Source of the DNA: Acidilobaceae archaeon | GTDB lineage: Archaea > Thermoproteota > Thermoprotei_A > Sulfolobales > Acidilobaceae | Direction: 5' to 3' | NCBI GenBank assembly: GCA_027014125.1 | Contig: JALWEI010000039.1 | Span: 1-64,000, forward strand | DNA: 64,000 nt | Shown here: positions 1-8,948 of the stretch, piece after piece | Layout: the number at the start of each line of letters is the position of its first letter | How positions within the stretch are numbered: position 1 is the stretch's first letter | Program-made: the position numbers and the translations under genes | The notes under the pieces: model-generated | The model's database searches: none | The model's input: the letters and a program-made list of their open reading frames with translations, nothing else | What the model was told of the DNA's origin: nothing

Positions 1-510
1 GGGCGGGTTGGGGTTGACCCATGTGTACCTTCCGGCCCTCGATATGCCCTCGTGCAGATCATACTTCACGCTGAGCTTTAGGGTCCTCCTGCTGAAGAGT
101 ATGACCCAGTCCGCGGCCCCGGCCTTCCTTGCGGTCTCCTCCACGTAACTTATGATCTCCTCCCTGGTGGGCCTCTTCACCACTATCCACACGTTGTAGT
201 GGGGGTGGTTCCTGAGGAAGTTGTGCGTGACCATGGGGTCCCTGTTGACTATCCTGGCCAGCTCCCTGTACCTACTTCCCATTGCATAGGCTACCAGGGC
301 CGCCACCTTGCCCCTAGCCCTATAGTTGTAGTAGTAGCCGATCCTCTTCAGCACGCCCTCCATGTTGAGCCTCCTCGCCCTCTCCAGGGCTTCCTGTAGG
401 CTCATCCCCACCCTACTGGCCACCCAGTCCAGGGGCCGGGTTGTATCGGTGGGGAACTCGTACTGGAGTGCCATGAGCAGGTCCACGTCCCTAGCGTCTA
501 GCCTGGTCAT
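1..510 (-). CDS. Siroheme decarboxylase subunit (AhbA/AhbB family), C-terminus cut by window edge
   Basis: The frame is open for 170 codons from an ATG at 508-510 and runs off the left edge, so the C-terminus is missing. The protein starts with an Lrp/AsnC-like helix-turn-helix (about residues 5-50), then KRIGYYYNYRARGKVAA and HNFLRNHPHYNVWIVVK, which match the His/Tyr-rich core of AhbA/AhbB. In the archaeal alternative heme pathway these proteins decarboxylate siroheme to 12,18-didecarboxysiroheme in the cytosol. The ATG overlaps the stop of the upstream radical SAM gene (ATGA), so the two genes are probably translated together, which supports a shared role in heme synthesis. I cannot tell AhbA from AhbB, nor whether the gene continues as a fusion. 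A plain Lrp regulator is the alternative, but the aromatic/His core argues against it. Confidence 0.75.
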   Translation of the reverse strand, partial: MTRLDARDVDLLMALQYEFPTDTTRPLDWVASRVGMSLQEALERARRLNMEGVLKRIGYYYNYRARGKVAALVAYAMGSRYRELARIVNRDPMVTHNFLRNHPHYNVWIVVKRPTREEIISYVEETARKAGAADWVILFSRRTLKLSVKYDLHEGISRAGRYTWVNPNPP

Positions 511-1643
511 AGTGCCACACCCCAGGATCCCGGCTCGTAGGGGCATGCCGGGTCCTCCTCTAGGGGGTTCCCGGTGTAGGCGAAGGCCCTGGCCCTGCTA
601 CCCCCGCAGATCTCCTTGAACTCGCACCTGCCGCATCTACCCTTGAGGTTGGAGCGTAGCTTCCTGAAGAGGATGGTCTCCCTGTATATCTCCCTGAGGC
701 TCTTGACCTTCACGTTTCCCGCTGGTAGGGGCAGGAAGCCGCTGGGGTAGACGGTGCCGTTGTATGAGATGAATACTATGCCCCTCCCATCCATGGTGCC
801 CACTGTGTGGGCCTGCGGGGGGCCGCGTGGCTCTCCTAGGAGGCTGATAAGCCTGTTCATCAGCCTCTTGTATAGGGGCCCGGGCCTGACTAGGTCCTCT
901 ATGCTCTCCCCCTTCTCCTCCAGCCTTGAGGCTACCAGCGCTATCCTCCTGAACATGGGGCCCTCTGTGGTCCTTATCCTCACCCCGTACTTGCTGGCCT
1001 GGTAGAGGAAGAGGCTTACATCCTCCCACTCGCCCGGGGTTAGGTCCTCTGCGAAGCCCGCCCTGCCCACTGGGATGAGGTAGAAGACCTCCCAGATGGG
1101 TATACCTAGGTCTACTAGTAGCTTCACCATGTCGGCCAGGCCGTCTACGGTGCTCTTCATCACCACCGTGTTGACCTGGACCCTGAGTGGCCTCTTGAGG
1201 AGCTCTCGAAGCGCCCATATGCTCCTCTCCCAGGTGCCCTCGATCCCCCTTATCTTATCGTGGACCTCAGGGTAGGGGGAGTCTATGCTTATGCTAACAC
1301 CACCCACCCCAAGCTCGACGAACTTGTCCATGGCCTCCGTGGTTAGCAGGGGAGTGACGCTGGGCGCCACCGCGGTCCTTACTCCAAGCTTCTTAGCGTA
1401 GGCCAGCAGGTCCCATATGTCGCTCCTCATGAGGAGGTCGCCGCCGGTGAAGACCATTATGGGTGAGGGCTTGCCGAAGCCTGCCACATCCTCTATTAGG
1501 CTTAGCGCCTGGCTTGTGGAGAGCTCGCCGGGTAGGGGCTCCTTGATGGCTTCTGCGCGGCAGTGGGTACACTCTAGTAGGCATGCCTTTGTGGACTCCC
1601 AGAATACTAGTAGTGGCTTCAGCTCGTAGGGCCATGTGCGCAA
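507..1643 (-). CDS. ahbD: Radical SAM/SPASM enzyme, AhbD-like heme synthase
   Basis: A 378-residue protein starting at TTG (1641-1643). The radical SAM cluster motif CLLECTHC (CxxxCxxC) lies near residues 18-25, followed by the SAM-binding glycines FTGGD. The C-terminal auxiliary cluster region carries CGRCEFKEICGGSRARA and then DPACPYEP, as in AhbD/AhbC proteins. AhbD converts Fe-coproporphyrin III to heme b; AhbC makes the preceding step. The phrase FISYNGTVYPSGFLPL before the SPASM region and the overlap with a siroheme decarboxylase gene favour the heme pathway, and a heme-requiring cytochrome b is encoded further right in this window. AhbC or a related SPASM maturase are the alternatives; which of the two steps it catalyses is inferred. 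Confidence 0.65.
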   Translation of the reverse strand: MRTWPYELKPLLVFWESTKACLLECTHCRAEAIKEPLPGELSTSQALSLIEDVAGFGKPSPIMVFTGGDLLMRSDIWDLLAYAKKLGVRTAVAPSVTPLLTTEAMDKFVELGVGGVSISIDSPYPEVHDKIRGIEGTWERSIWALRELLKRPLRVQVNTVVMKSTVDGLADMVKLLVDLGIPIWEVFYLIPVGRAGFAEDLTPGEWEDVSLFLYQASKYGVRIRTTEGPMFRRIALVASRLEEKGESIEDLVRPGPLYKRLMNRLISLLGEPRGPPQAHTVGTMDGRGIVFISYNGTVYPSGFLPLPAGNVKVKSLREIYRETILFRKLRSNLKGRCGRCEFKEICGGSRARAFAYTGNPLEEDPACPYEPGSWGVAL

Positions 1644-1777
1644 GTCCCCGGCACACCCCTCCTACTCCAAGGTAGAGGGGTGTGCCCTTCCAGGCCTCAT
1701 GTTCTGGTGCAGGTACTGGCATATAGCCGGGGCTAGACGGGACATATCAATATATACCCGGGGGCTGGGGGTATAGG

Positions 1778-2332
1778 CTAGCCCTCCCGTGGGAGCCTGG
1801 CCTTTATGGCCTCGTAGAGCCTCCTGGCCGACTCCTCGGGCTCCTCGGCCTCGGTGTCTAGGATGAGGTCCGGGTTCTCTGGGGGCTCGTAGGGGTCGCT
1901 TATCCCGGTCATGTGCTTGACCTGGCCTTGGAGTGCCTTCTTGTAGAGGCCCTTGGGGTCTCTCTTCATAACGGTCTCCAGGCTGGCCTTGACGTAGACC
2001 TCCATGAAGGGTGCGTCCTCCTCTATTATCCCCCGGGCTAGGCTCCTCGCCTCCCTGTAGGGTGATACGAGGCTGGTGATCACTATCACCCCGTTCCTGG
2101 CTAGTAGCCTGGCTATCCAGGCGATCCTCTTGATGTGCCTCAGCCTCTCTTCCCTGGTGAACCCTGCCCCCTCGCTAACGGTGGTTCTCGCCCAGTCGCC
2201 GTCGATCACCTCGACCCTGTAACCCTCGCTCCTGAGCCTCTCAGCGACGAGCCTTGCAACCGTGGTCTTCCCGCTGCCCGGGAGTCCTGTTAGCCAGGCG
2301 ACGAGCCCCCTCTCTATGCACCTACGTGTCAT
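1778..2332 (-). CDS. cysC: Adenylylsulfate (APS) kinase
   Basis: 184 residues, the usual size of the single-domain enzyme. The P-loop is GLPGSGKTT at about residues 15-23, with a DGD motif after it, and the family pattern DPKGLYKKA sits at about residues 124-132. The enzyme phosphorylates adenosine 5'-phosphosulfate to PAPS with ATP in the cytosol. The ATG at 2330-2332 is the only good start. The next gene upstream on the same strand, 42 bases away, is an anion/cation permease, so the two may form an operon; a link to sulfate uptake is possible but unproven. No ATP sulfurylase is in the window. Confidence 0.85.
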   Translation of the reverse strand: MTRRCIERGLVAWLTGLPGSGKTTVARLVAERLRSEGYRVEVIDGDWARTTVSEGAGFTREERLRHIKRIAWIARLLARNGVIVITSLVSPYREARSLARGIIEEDAPFMEVYVKASLETVMKRDPKGLYKKALQGQVKHMTGISDPYEPPENPDLILDTEAEEPEESARRLYEAIKARLPREG

Positions 2333-2374
2333 CCCGGTCGCACCGCCGTGGGGCTCCTGGCGTTTTGCGGGGTT

Positions 2375-3688
2375 TTATGGTGGGTGGCTCCAGAAGGGTA
2401 TTGTTACGAGGTAGTGTACGGTTAGTGATATGAGGGCGAAGGTTAGGCTGTACCTTAGGAATGTTGTGGGCTTTATCCTGTATCCCTTCTCCTCGGCTAT
2501 GGTTACGGCTACGTAGAGTGCTGGGGCCGCGGCTGTGGTGGCGTTGCTGGCCAGGGTGGCGCTCCACGCCATTGCCCAGTATAGGTTCCACGGGTTCACG
2601 CCGGCCAGCTCCGCGGCGTCCCTGGTTATGTATAGGAATGTGAGTAGGAGGGCGTCGTGCTCTATGAAGAGGCTTAGGAGCCCGACTATCCAGTACATCA
2701 CAGTGTAGGAGGTCAGGCCGGGCTCGCTTATATAACCCACCACGCTGGAGGCTACCTCCTCAAGCACGCCCAGCTCCTCTAGACCCCCAACCAGCGAGAA
2801 GAGGGTGGCGTAGAATAGGAGGGCCCTCCACTCCACATGGCCCAGCGCGACCTCGAAGCTGGGCAGCCTGCCGCCGGCCCTCCTCCATAGCTCCACGGTG
2901 AGTGCTAGGAACGCTGCACCTGCTAGCGTTATGAAGCCTAGGGGGAGCCCTAGGAGGGGGCGTAGCGCCATCCCGGCCACGGTGAGGAGGAAGAATGCTA
3001 GGGAGACGTGGAGTAGTAGCGGGTCCCACTCCGCCTCTTCCCGGGTCTCCACGTTGTCGAGGGGCTTATCGGGCTCCCTCCTTATGAATACCATGTAGTA
3101 GGCTGCCAGTGTTATTATGAAGGTTACAGTTAGTAGGGGGAAGCTGCTGGGCCTGCCATGGCTCCATATGAAGTCTATGAACTCCGCCCCGGCTACGCTG
3201 TGGAGTAGCTGTGGTGGGAGGTCCCCCATTAGTAGGGCTGTGCCCATGAAGTTTGCTGAGAAGCCTATGAGGAGTATCGCTAGTACCGGGTTAGCCCCGG
3301 CCCTCCTGGCTGCCTCTATCGTTATGCTACCTACGAGCAGTATCACTAGGACGTTGTCTATGAACATTGATATGAAGCCTGAGAATAGCGCCATGAGTAG
3401 GAGGAACCGCCTGTAGGTCGTGGCGTACCTCGACACTAGGCGTAGGGTTGCGCTGGTGAATCCACCCTCGATCATGTACCCTGCTATGATCCACATGCCT
3501 AGGAGTATTGCTATCACGTTCCAGTCTACATAGTTGAACGCGTCCTCAGGCGTGTAGGCTGTCAAGAGTACCATGGCCACTAGGCCAGCTAGGGCGGCGA
3601 CCGTCTCATCCACGATCCTAGCTACTATCGCTGCTATGCTTGCTAGGAAGATGATTGCCGCTACCAGCTCCACGTCCACCACTGGCAC
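2375..3688 (-). CDS. ArsB/NhaD/citrate-type ion transporter
   Basis: 437 residues, almost wholly hydrophobic, with about 11-12 membrane segments. Family features include the DETVAALAGLV region near the N-terminus, FIDNVLVILLVGSI in the first half and an equivalent FIEHDALLLTFLYI plus SNATTAAAPALYVA in the second, the two-fold pseudo-repeat of the ion transporter superfamily. Members carry arsenite, sodium/proton, dicarboxylate or sulfate. Start is GTG at 3686-3688. It lies just upstream of APS kinase on the same strand, which makes an oxyanion substrate attractive, but the sequence alone does not settle the substrate. Confidence 0.75.
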   Translation of the reverse strand: MPVVDVELVAAIIFLASIAAIVARIVDETVAALAGLVAMVLLTAYTPEDAFNYVDWNVIAILLGMWIIAGYMIEGGFTSATLRLVSRYATTYRRFLLLMALFSGFISMFIDNVLVILLVGSITIEAARRAGANPVLAILLIGFSANFMGTALLMGDLPPQLLHSVAGAEFIDFIWSHGRPSSFPLLTVTFIITLAAYYMVFIRREPDKPLDNVETREEAEWDPLLLHVSLAFFLLTVAGMALRPLLGLPLGFITLAGAAFLALTVELWRRAGGRLPSFEVALGHVEWRALLFYATLFSLVGGLEELGVLEEVASSVVGYISEPGLTSYTVMYWIVGLLSLFIEHDALLLTFLYITRDAAELAGVNPWNLYWAMAWSATLASNATTAAAPALYVAVTIAEEKGYRIKPTTFLRYSLTFALISLTVHYLVTIPFWSHPP

Positions 3689-3717
3689 CGGCTCCAGTGG
3701 CTACGCTTATGGGATTA

Positions 3718-5601
3718 TTAACTGGAGTACAACCCGAGCCTGGCCCTTACAACCCTGAGCGCCCTCTCGGCGTCGCTGGCCGCCCAGGGTATGCCTAGGG
3801 CCTCCATGGTTGATGGTAGTGGCACTCCCAGCTCCTCGTGCCACCCCCTGATCCTGTAGTACTCCCTCCTGGCCTCTTCGAAGTCCGTCCAGTCGTTGAA
3901 GGCCTTGACGCCCTTGAGGGGGCCCTCTGGTATGGGCTCCATCCACCTGGGGGGCACCACATCGTCTAGAGGCGAGGTTACCCAGTCGAGGGTGTTGTGT
4001 ATCCTGGCCAGGGCCTCCACCCTCTGGGATGCCCTCCTGAGGTCCTCCACGGTGTACCTCCTCCCCGTTATGCTGGTCATTAGGGCTGCTATGTCCTCCA
4101 TACTGTAGGATACGAATTTGCATAGGCCTGTCATGTCGAAGACTGCATCCCTGTCCCTCCCCTCTGCTAGGCTCTCCATCATCTCCCTAGCCGGGCCTGC
4201 TGTAGGCGGCTCGTGGGGTCTTGGCCATCCCCTGAGGTGGCTGGCCCCCACGTCAGCGGTGGCATAGCTCACACCGTAGCCCCTCCTGCCTCTGGGGTCC
4301 CATGCAGGTGCCTCGAGGCCCTTCACCTCCACCGCCTTCTCCGCGCCTACGCCTAGTATCCTTGAGGCTGCCCTTACTCCCTCTGCGAGCACTGCCCCTA
4401 GGCCCCTCCTGTACGCTATGTTTATTATCAGCCTCTCCACCGCATCCTCGTCGCCGAAGCCTGTGGGGGCGTCTGGGAAGGCTGCCCTGTCTATTAGCCC
4501 CTCCTCGGCGAGCTCCATGGCCCAGGCTATCGCGTTCCCCACGCTGATCGTATCCATGCCCAGATCATCCACTAGCCTGTTGTAGTAGAGTACTGTGTCC
4601 CTATCGAATACCCCGGTTGCGGCTCCTAGCATTGCCAGGTTCTCGTACTCGCTCTTCACCTTGAACCTCTTGCCCCTTGCACTGGTCTCCACGTATCTGG
4701 TGCACTGTAGGGGGCAGGGCTTGTACCTTATATACCACTCCGGCTCGACCTCGACCTCCTTTATCGCCTCCCCGGCTAGCCTTGAGGCCTGCTCCTCTGG
4801 TATGTGTGGCTTCTTGAAGTTGTAAGAGGGGCTCATACCCAGGCTTGCGCTGGTCATGAGGGCGTTGGTGGTCCCGTACCTCCTCATGTCCTCGTACCTG
4901 GGGCTGGTGGCTAGCTCCCTGTATAGCCTGGCTATCCTCGTGTGGAGTCCCTCAGGGTCTGCGACCCTCGGCTTCCCGGCTCCGTGTACCGCTATGGCCT
5001 TGAGCTTCTTGGCCCCCATTACGGCTCCTAGGCCTCCCCTGCCGGCGGCCCTGTCGCTGTCGAACATTATGCTTGCCAGTTTGACCATGTTCTCCCCGGC
5101 CGGGCCTATAGCGGCTATTGAGGCCCTTGGGTGCGTCTCTCTCCGGATCTCCTCGGTTGCTCTAGATACTGGTTGGCCCCAGTGCTTGGAGGCGTCTCTT
5201 ATCTCCACCTCTCCCCTGTTTATCCACAGGTACACCGGGTCCCTAGACTCGCCCTCAACTACGAGGACGTCATAGCCAGCCGCCTTGAGGCGGGTGGCGA
5301 AGAATTCCCCGGCGTAGGAGTCGTGTACGAGCCTGGTTAGGGGGCTCTTCGCTGCTACCGCCACCTTGCTTGCCCCAGGGACTATGGCGTTGAAGGGGCC
5401 GGTGGCGTAGACGAGCTTGTTCCCCGGTGAGAGGGGGTCTGTGCCTGGGGGGACCTCCCTGTAGAGTATTAGGGTTGCCAGTCCCTTGCCTCCTATGAAG
5501 AGGGTTAGGTCCTCCTGGCTTAGCTCCTCCTCTCTCGCCCTCCCCGTGGTGAGGTTTATCCTGAGGAGCTTGTGGTTGTAGCCTCCCAGCAAGTATGCCA
5601 C
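3718..5601 (-). CDS. Tungsten-containing aldehyde:ferredoxin oxidoreductase family protein
   Basis: 627 residues, normal for the AOR family. The N-terminal tungstopterin-binding domain starts GGYNHKLLRINLTTG, and RGGLGAVMGAKKLKAIAV (about residues 188-205) is the family signature. The enzymes oxidise aldehydes to acids and reduce ferredoxin in the cytosol. The 4Fe-4S site is normally CxxCxxxC plus a distal Cys; here the first cysteine is a tyrosine (YKPCPLQC), while CPLQC and the distal Cys in GLCKFVSY remain. The start is GTG at 5599-5601. A divergent antiporter gene begins close by. Substrate range is unknown; it may be an atypical paralogue rather than the main peptide-catabolic AOR. Confidence 0.9.
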   Translation of the reverse strand: MAYLLGGYNHKLLRINLTTGRAREEELSQEDLTLFIGGKGLATLILYREVPPGTDPLSPGNKLVYATGPFNAIVPGASKVAVAAKSPLTRLVHDSYAGEFFATRLKAAGYDVLVVEGESRDPVYLWINRGEVEIRDASKHWGQPVSRATEEIRRETHPRASIAAIGPAGENMVKLASIMFDSDRAAGRGGLGAVMGAKKLKAIAVHGAGKPRVADPEGLHTRIARLYRELATSPRYEDMRRYGTTNALMTSASLGMSPSYNFKKPHIPEEQASRLAGEAIKEVEVEPEWYIRYKPCPLQCTRYVETSARGKRFKVKSEYENLAMLGAATGVFDRDTVLYYNRLVDDLGMDTISVGNAIAWAMELAEEGLIDRAAFPDAPTGFGDEDAVERLIINIAYRRGLGAVLAEGVRAASRILGVGAEKAVEVKGLEAPAWDPRGRRGYGVSYATADVGASHLRGWPRPHEPPTAGPAREMMESLAEGRDRDAVFDMTGLCKFVSYSMEDIAALMTSITGRRYTVEDLRRASQRVEALARIHNTLDWVTSPLDDVVPPRWMEPIPEGPLKGVKAFNDWTDFEEARREYYRIRGWHEELGVPLPSTMEALGIPWAASDAERALRVVRARLGLYSS

Positions 5602-5666
5602 CGTGCGCCTCTCTGCATTGCGGCCGGTGTTATTGTGGGGGTAGGTATTGTTCTATGTATATATGT

Positions 5667-6857
5667 ATGGAGCGTGTCCCCACCCCTGGGGGCTGGGGGT
5701 CTGTGCTCCGCACCAAGCTTGGCCTGGCAGGCCTCCTGGTCGCTGCCGCCAGTCTGGGGCTTGCCAGGGTAGAGGGCTCGGGGGAGTTCGGGGTATTAAC
5801 GGTTGTAGGCGGCGTTCTCCTGGCCTCCGCCCTCCTTGCCGAGGCTACCGGTGTTGTGGCTGCCATCTACGAGATCCTTCTTGGCTTCCTAGTTGGCCTT
5901 GCTGGGGCTGTGGAGTCCCATATTATAGATGTGATCGCCCTGATCGGTGGCAGCCTCCTCATGTTTGCCGCTGGCCTGGAGATAGATACGAGGATCATCT
6001 CTAGGTACCTTGTGAGGAGCATCGCTGTTGGGCTTACCAGCTTCCTGGCTCCTATGGCCTCCACCTTTACGGTGCTCCACTATGTTATGGGGTACCCGGT
6101 GGGGGATAGCCTGCTAGCCGCTGTCGGGGTGTCCACGACTAGCGTGGCCGTGGTGTACTCTATAGCTAGGAGGCACGGTGTCTTGTCCAGCTGGAGGGGC
6201 CAGGTCCTCCTAGCCTCTGCTATGGCTGCTGATGTCCTCAGTATACTGGCCTTCACCCTGATGGTCCTCGACCCTAGCCCCCTCCTGGCCATCTACGTCG
6301 TAGCCCTCCTGGCTGTGCCTCCTATAGCCTCGAGGCTCCTGGACCGCCTCCCGTCTACGGCTTATGAGGCAGAGGTTAGGGTGATTATTGCGATGGTGAT
6401 GGCTGTCACCCTCTTCTCGGAGGCCGTCGGGGTTCATGGGATCCTGTTCTCCTTCCTCCTGGGCGCCGCCCTCTCGGGGGCTAGGGTTAAGAGGAGGGTT
6501 GAGGAGAGGCTTGGCCCCCTGATATTCGGCTTCATGGCCCCCGTCTTCTTCGTCAACGCGGGGCTCCATATTGCCCCGGTTGGATTGTCTAGGCTGAAGA
6601 CTGTGGTGGCTGTGCTCCTACTCTCGAGCTACCCGGCTAAGCTCCTCGCAACGGGTCTGGCCCTCAGGGTTGCCGCCGGGATTAGGGGGTGGAGGCTCCC
6701 TAATGTCATGGCTGCTAGGCTGACCGTGTCGACTATAATAGCGTATGCGGGGTTGAAGGGGGGCCTCATGGACCCCCAGCTGGCGGCTGGGGTTATGGCC
6801 TCGGCCCTCCTGGCTACGCTCTTATCCACCCTGGGTGGGGGGCCTGTGGAGGGCTAG
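5667..6857 (+). CDS. Cation/proton antiporter, CPA2 (Kef/NapA-type) family
   Basis: A strongly hydrophobic protein of about 396 residues with 11-12 predicted membrane spans and the Na_H_Exchanger arrangement: DVIALIGGSLLMFAAGLEID (a typical early span), then FLLGAALSGARV and LIFGFMAPVFFVNAGLHI in the second half. It would exchange Na+ or K+ for H+ across the cell membrane. The frame opens at 5595, but that would overlap the start of the divergent oxidoreductase and give a Cys-rich unlikely N-terminus. A TATA-like stretch at 5655-5664 suggests the true start is ATG 5667 or GTG 5703. No cytoplasmic TrkA-N domain is attached. Its stop overlaps the end of glnA by four bases. Confidence 0.8.
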   Translation: MERVPTPGGWGSVLRTKLGLAGLLVAAASLGLARVEGSGEFGVLTVVGGVLLASALLAEATGVVAAIYEILLGFLVGLAGAVESHIIDVIALIGGSLLMFAAGLEIDTRIISRYLVRSIAVGLTSFLAPMASTFTVLHYVMGYPVGDSLLAAVGVSTTSVAVVYSIARRHGVLSSWRGQVLLASAMAADVLSILAFTLMVLDPSPLLAIYVVALLAVPPIASRLLDRLPSTAYEAEVRVIIAMVMAVTLFSEAVGVHGILFSFLLGAALSGARVKRRVEERLGPLIFGFMAPVFFVNAGLHIAPVGLSRLKTVVAVLLLSSYPAKLLATGLALRVAAGIRGWRLPNVMAARLTVSTIIAYAGLKGGLMDPQLAAGVMASALLATLLSTLGGGPVEG

Positions 6858-8272
6858 ACGTCGTGGTACATTAGGAACTCGACGGGGCTTGGGTGTAGCC
6901 TGGCCTCCTTGACCTCGCCCCACTTTAGGTCGAGGTACGCCTCTATCACTGACTCGCTGAATGCTGGCTTGAGGAACTCGTTGTCTGTCTCTAGCTCCTG
7001 TAGGGCCTCCTCTAGGCTTCCTGGGAGGCTCTTTATGCCTAGGCTCCTCCTCTTCTCGGGGGTCATGAGGTATATGTTCTCGTCAACGTGGTCTCCGGGG
7101 TCTATCTTCTTCCTAACCCCATCTAGGCCCGCCATTATTATGGCTGCTAGGGCTAGGTAGGGGTTGGCCGAGGGGTCTGGGGGCCTGTACTCTATCCTCT
7201 TGCTCTTGGCGTCGCCCTTGTAGTAGACGGGGATCCTCACCGCTGCGCTCCTGTTTGCCCTGCTCCACGCCAGGTATACTGGGGCCTCGAAGCCTGGGAC
7301 GAGCCTCCTGTAGCTGTTTACAGTGGGGGATAGTATTGCTGAGAGGGCCCTGCCGTGCTCTAGTAGGCCGCCTATGAAGTACCTTGCATACTGGCTTACC
7401 TCCGCGTACTCGTCGTCGGGGTCGTAGAATAGGTTGGTGTCTCCCCTCCATATGCTTACGTGGGTGTGCATACCGCTCCCGTTGTCGTTCAGCACGGGCT
7501 TGGGCATGAATGTGGCTACCTTGCCATGCTTGTACGCCACCATCTTGGCCACGTACTTGAGGGTCTGTAGCCTGTCAGCCGTCACCGTTGGGGTCCCGTA
7601 GCGGAAGTTGACCTCGGCCTGGCCTCCTGTGGCTACCTCGTGGTGGTGCACCTCCGCTGGGACGTTGAAGCTCTTCCTCAGCGTCTGGGCTATCTCCATC
7701 CTGATATCCATCATCTGGTCCTGGGGCGGCGCCGGGTAGTAGCCCTTCTTGGGCCTTGTCCTTATCCCCCTGTACTCGTCCTGGCTCCAGGTGGCCTCGC
7801 TGGAGTAGAGCCTGTAGTACGACTCGCCCATGGATACCTTGAACTCTATCCCGTCGAATATGAAGAACTCGGGCTCCACGCTGGTATAAGCCTTGAGGCC
7901 CTCCCCTGCGAGTAGCTCCTCGACCCTCTCCGAGACCCACCTTGGGTCCCTGGGGAACCTGCCCCTGCCCAGGTTCCAGTATACCTGGGTTAGGAACCTC
8001 GCCGTTGCCTCGTGCCAGGGCAGGACTGCGTATGTCTCAACTACGGGCTTCAGGACTAGGTCGCTGTCGTCTATCGTTGAGAAGCCCGCTACGCTGCTCC
8101 CGTCCAGCTTCCCGAATCCCTCTGATAGCGACTCCTCGTCAACCATGCTTATGTGGATCGTGACATGGTGCAGCTTTCCGGCGAGATCCGTTACTTGGAG
8201 GTCCACCCACTCTATCCCGTCCCTGGAGAGGGCCTCCAGGGCCTCCCCGACAGTCTTAGGCGGTGCCAACAC
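6854..8272 (-). CDS. glnA: Glutamine synthetase
   Basis: 472 residues, the length of prokaryotic type I glutamine synthetase. Seen motifs: NGSGMHTHVSIW (ammonium/glutamate site loop), VNSYRRLVPGFEAP, ATP-site NRSAAVRIPV and the C-terminal DPSANPYLALAAIIMAGLDG. The enzyme makes glutamine from glutamate, ammonia and ATP, the main ammonium assimilation step. Start is GTG at 8270-8272. An Lrp/AsnC-type regulator is divergently transcribed 136 bases away, and a palindrome lies between the genes, so control by that regulator is plausible. No adenylylation tyrosine motif was recognised. Confidence 0.95.
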   Translation of the reverse strand: MLAPPKTVGEALEALSRDGIEWVDLQVTDLAGKLHHVTIHISMVDEESLSEGFGKLDGSSVAGFSTIDDSDLVLKPVVETYAVLPWHEATARFLTQVYWNLGRGRFPRDPRWVSERVEELLAGEGLKAYTSVEPEFFIFDGIEFKVSMGESYYRLYSSEATWSQDEYRGIRTRPKKGYYPAPPQDQMMDIRMEIAQTLRKSFNVPAEVHHHEVATGGQAEVNFRYGTPTVTADRLQTLKYVAKMVAYKHGKVATFMPKPVLNDNGSGMHTHVSIWRGDTNLFYDPDDEYAEVSQYARYFIGGLLEHGRALSAILSPTVNSYRRLVPGFEAPVYLAWSRANRSAAVRIPVYYKGDAKSKRIEYRPPDPSANPYLALAAIIMAGLDGVRKKIDPGDHVDENIYLMTPEKRRSLGIKSLPGSLEEALQELETDNEFLKPAFSESVIEAYLDLKWGEVKEARLHPSPVEFLMYHDV

Positions 8273-8333
8273 GTATGCACCGTGCTTGGCCTACTGTTGC
8301 TGTTCATACACTCTATATCTATTCTCACACTAG

Positions 8334-8354
8334 AATGGGAATATATTCCATAGT
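8334..8354. promoter_or_regulatory. Palindromic operator candidate between glnA and the Lrp-type regulator
   Basis: GGAATATATTCC at 8338-8349 is a perfect 12-base palindrome, and allowing one bulged G the dyad widens to ATGG(g)AATA/TATTCCAT. It sits 66 bases upstream of glnA and 60 upstream of the regulator gene, and overlaps an A/T-rich stretch that could be a TATA box. A dyad in a divergent Lrp-family promoter fits autoregulation and control of glnA; the binding protein is inferred. Confidence 0.5.
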
Positions 8355-8408
8355 GTAGCATTTTTAATAGTACTATCGTTCATATTATGCCGGGGATGGT
8401 GGATACGA

Positions 8409-8879
8409 TTGGACAGCGTGGATCTGAGGATACTGGTTGAGCTGGCCCGCGACTCTAGGCTTAGCGTTAGGAAGCTTGCCTCCATCCTGGGCATGCCCCA
8501 CACCACGGTCTATGCCAGGATGAAGAAGCTGGAGGAGAGGGGGGTCGTCAGGAGGTACACCATAGACATAAACCCTGAGGCCCTTGGATACGATATCACG
8601 GCTGTGGTTAGCATATCCGTCGACGGCTCGGTGATCGAGGAGGTGGAGGAGGACCTGGCTAGGATAGCCAACGTGATAGCCGTCTACGACGTCACTGGGG
8701 ACTTCGACATTATGGCCATAGCCAGGTTCAGGAGCATAGGCGAGCTCGACAGGTTCATAAAGTGGCTCAACAAGCACCCCGGCGTGAAGAAGACGCTGAC
8801 CAGCATAGCGTTTAGGGTTGTTAAGGAGGATCCTACCAGCGTTCTAGACGCTGGGGCACACCCGGCGTCCACAGGTTAG
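8409..8879 (+). CDS. Lrp/AsnC family transcription regulator
   Basis: 156 residues with an N-terminal helix-turn-helix (DLRILVELARDSRLSVRKLA, then TTVYARMKKLEERGVVRRY) and a C-terminal ligand-binding RAM/AsnC domain (TAVVSISVDGS, then VTGDFDIMAIARF). Such proteins form octamers that sense amino acids and often control nitrogen metabolism. The start is TTG at 8409 with GGTGG six bases upstream; no in-frame ATG or GTG precedes it. The divergent neighbour is glnA, which makes glutamine metabolism the likely target. The effector is not visible from sequence. Confidence 0.9.
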   Translation: MDSVDLRILVELARDSRLSVRKLASILGMPHTTVYARMKKLEERGVVRRYTIDINPEALGYDITAVVSISVDGSVIEEVEEDLARIANVIAVYDVTGDFDIMAIARFRSIGELDRFIKWLNKHPGVKKTLTSIAFRVVKEDPTSVLDAGAHPASTG

Positions 8880-8948
8880 ATCCGGTAGGGCCCCCGCCTC
8901 CACTGGGGCCTCCACCAATTAAACCCGGGCCCCGGCGCTAGTCTAGGG

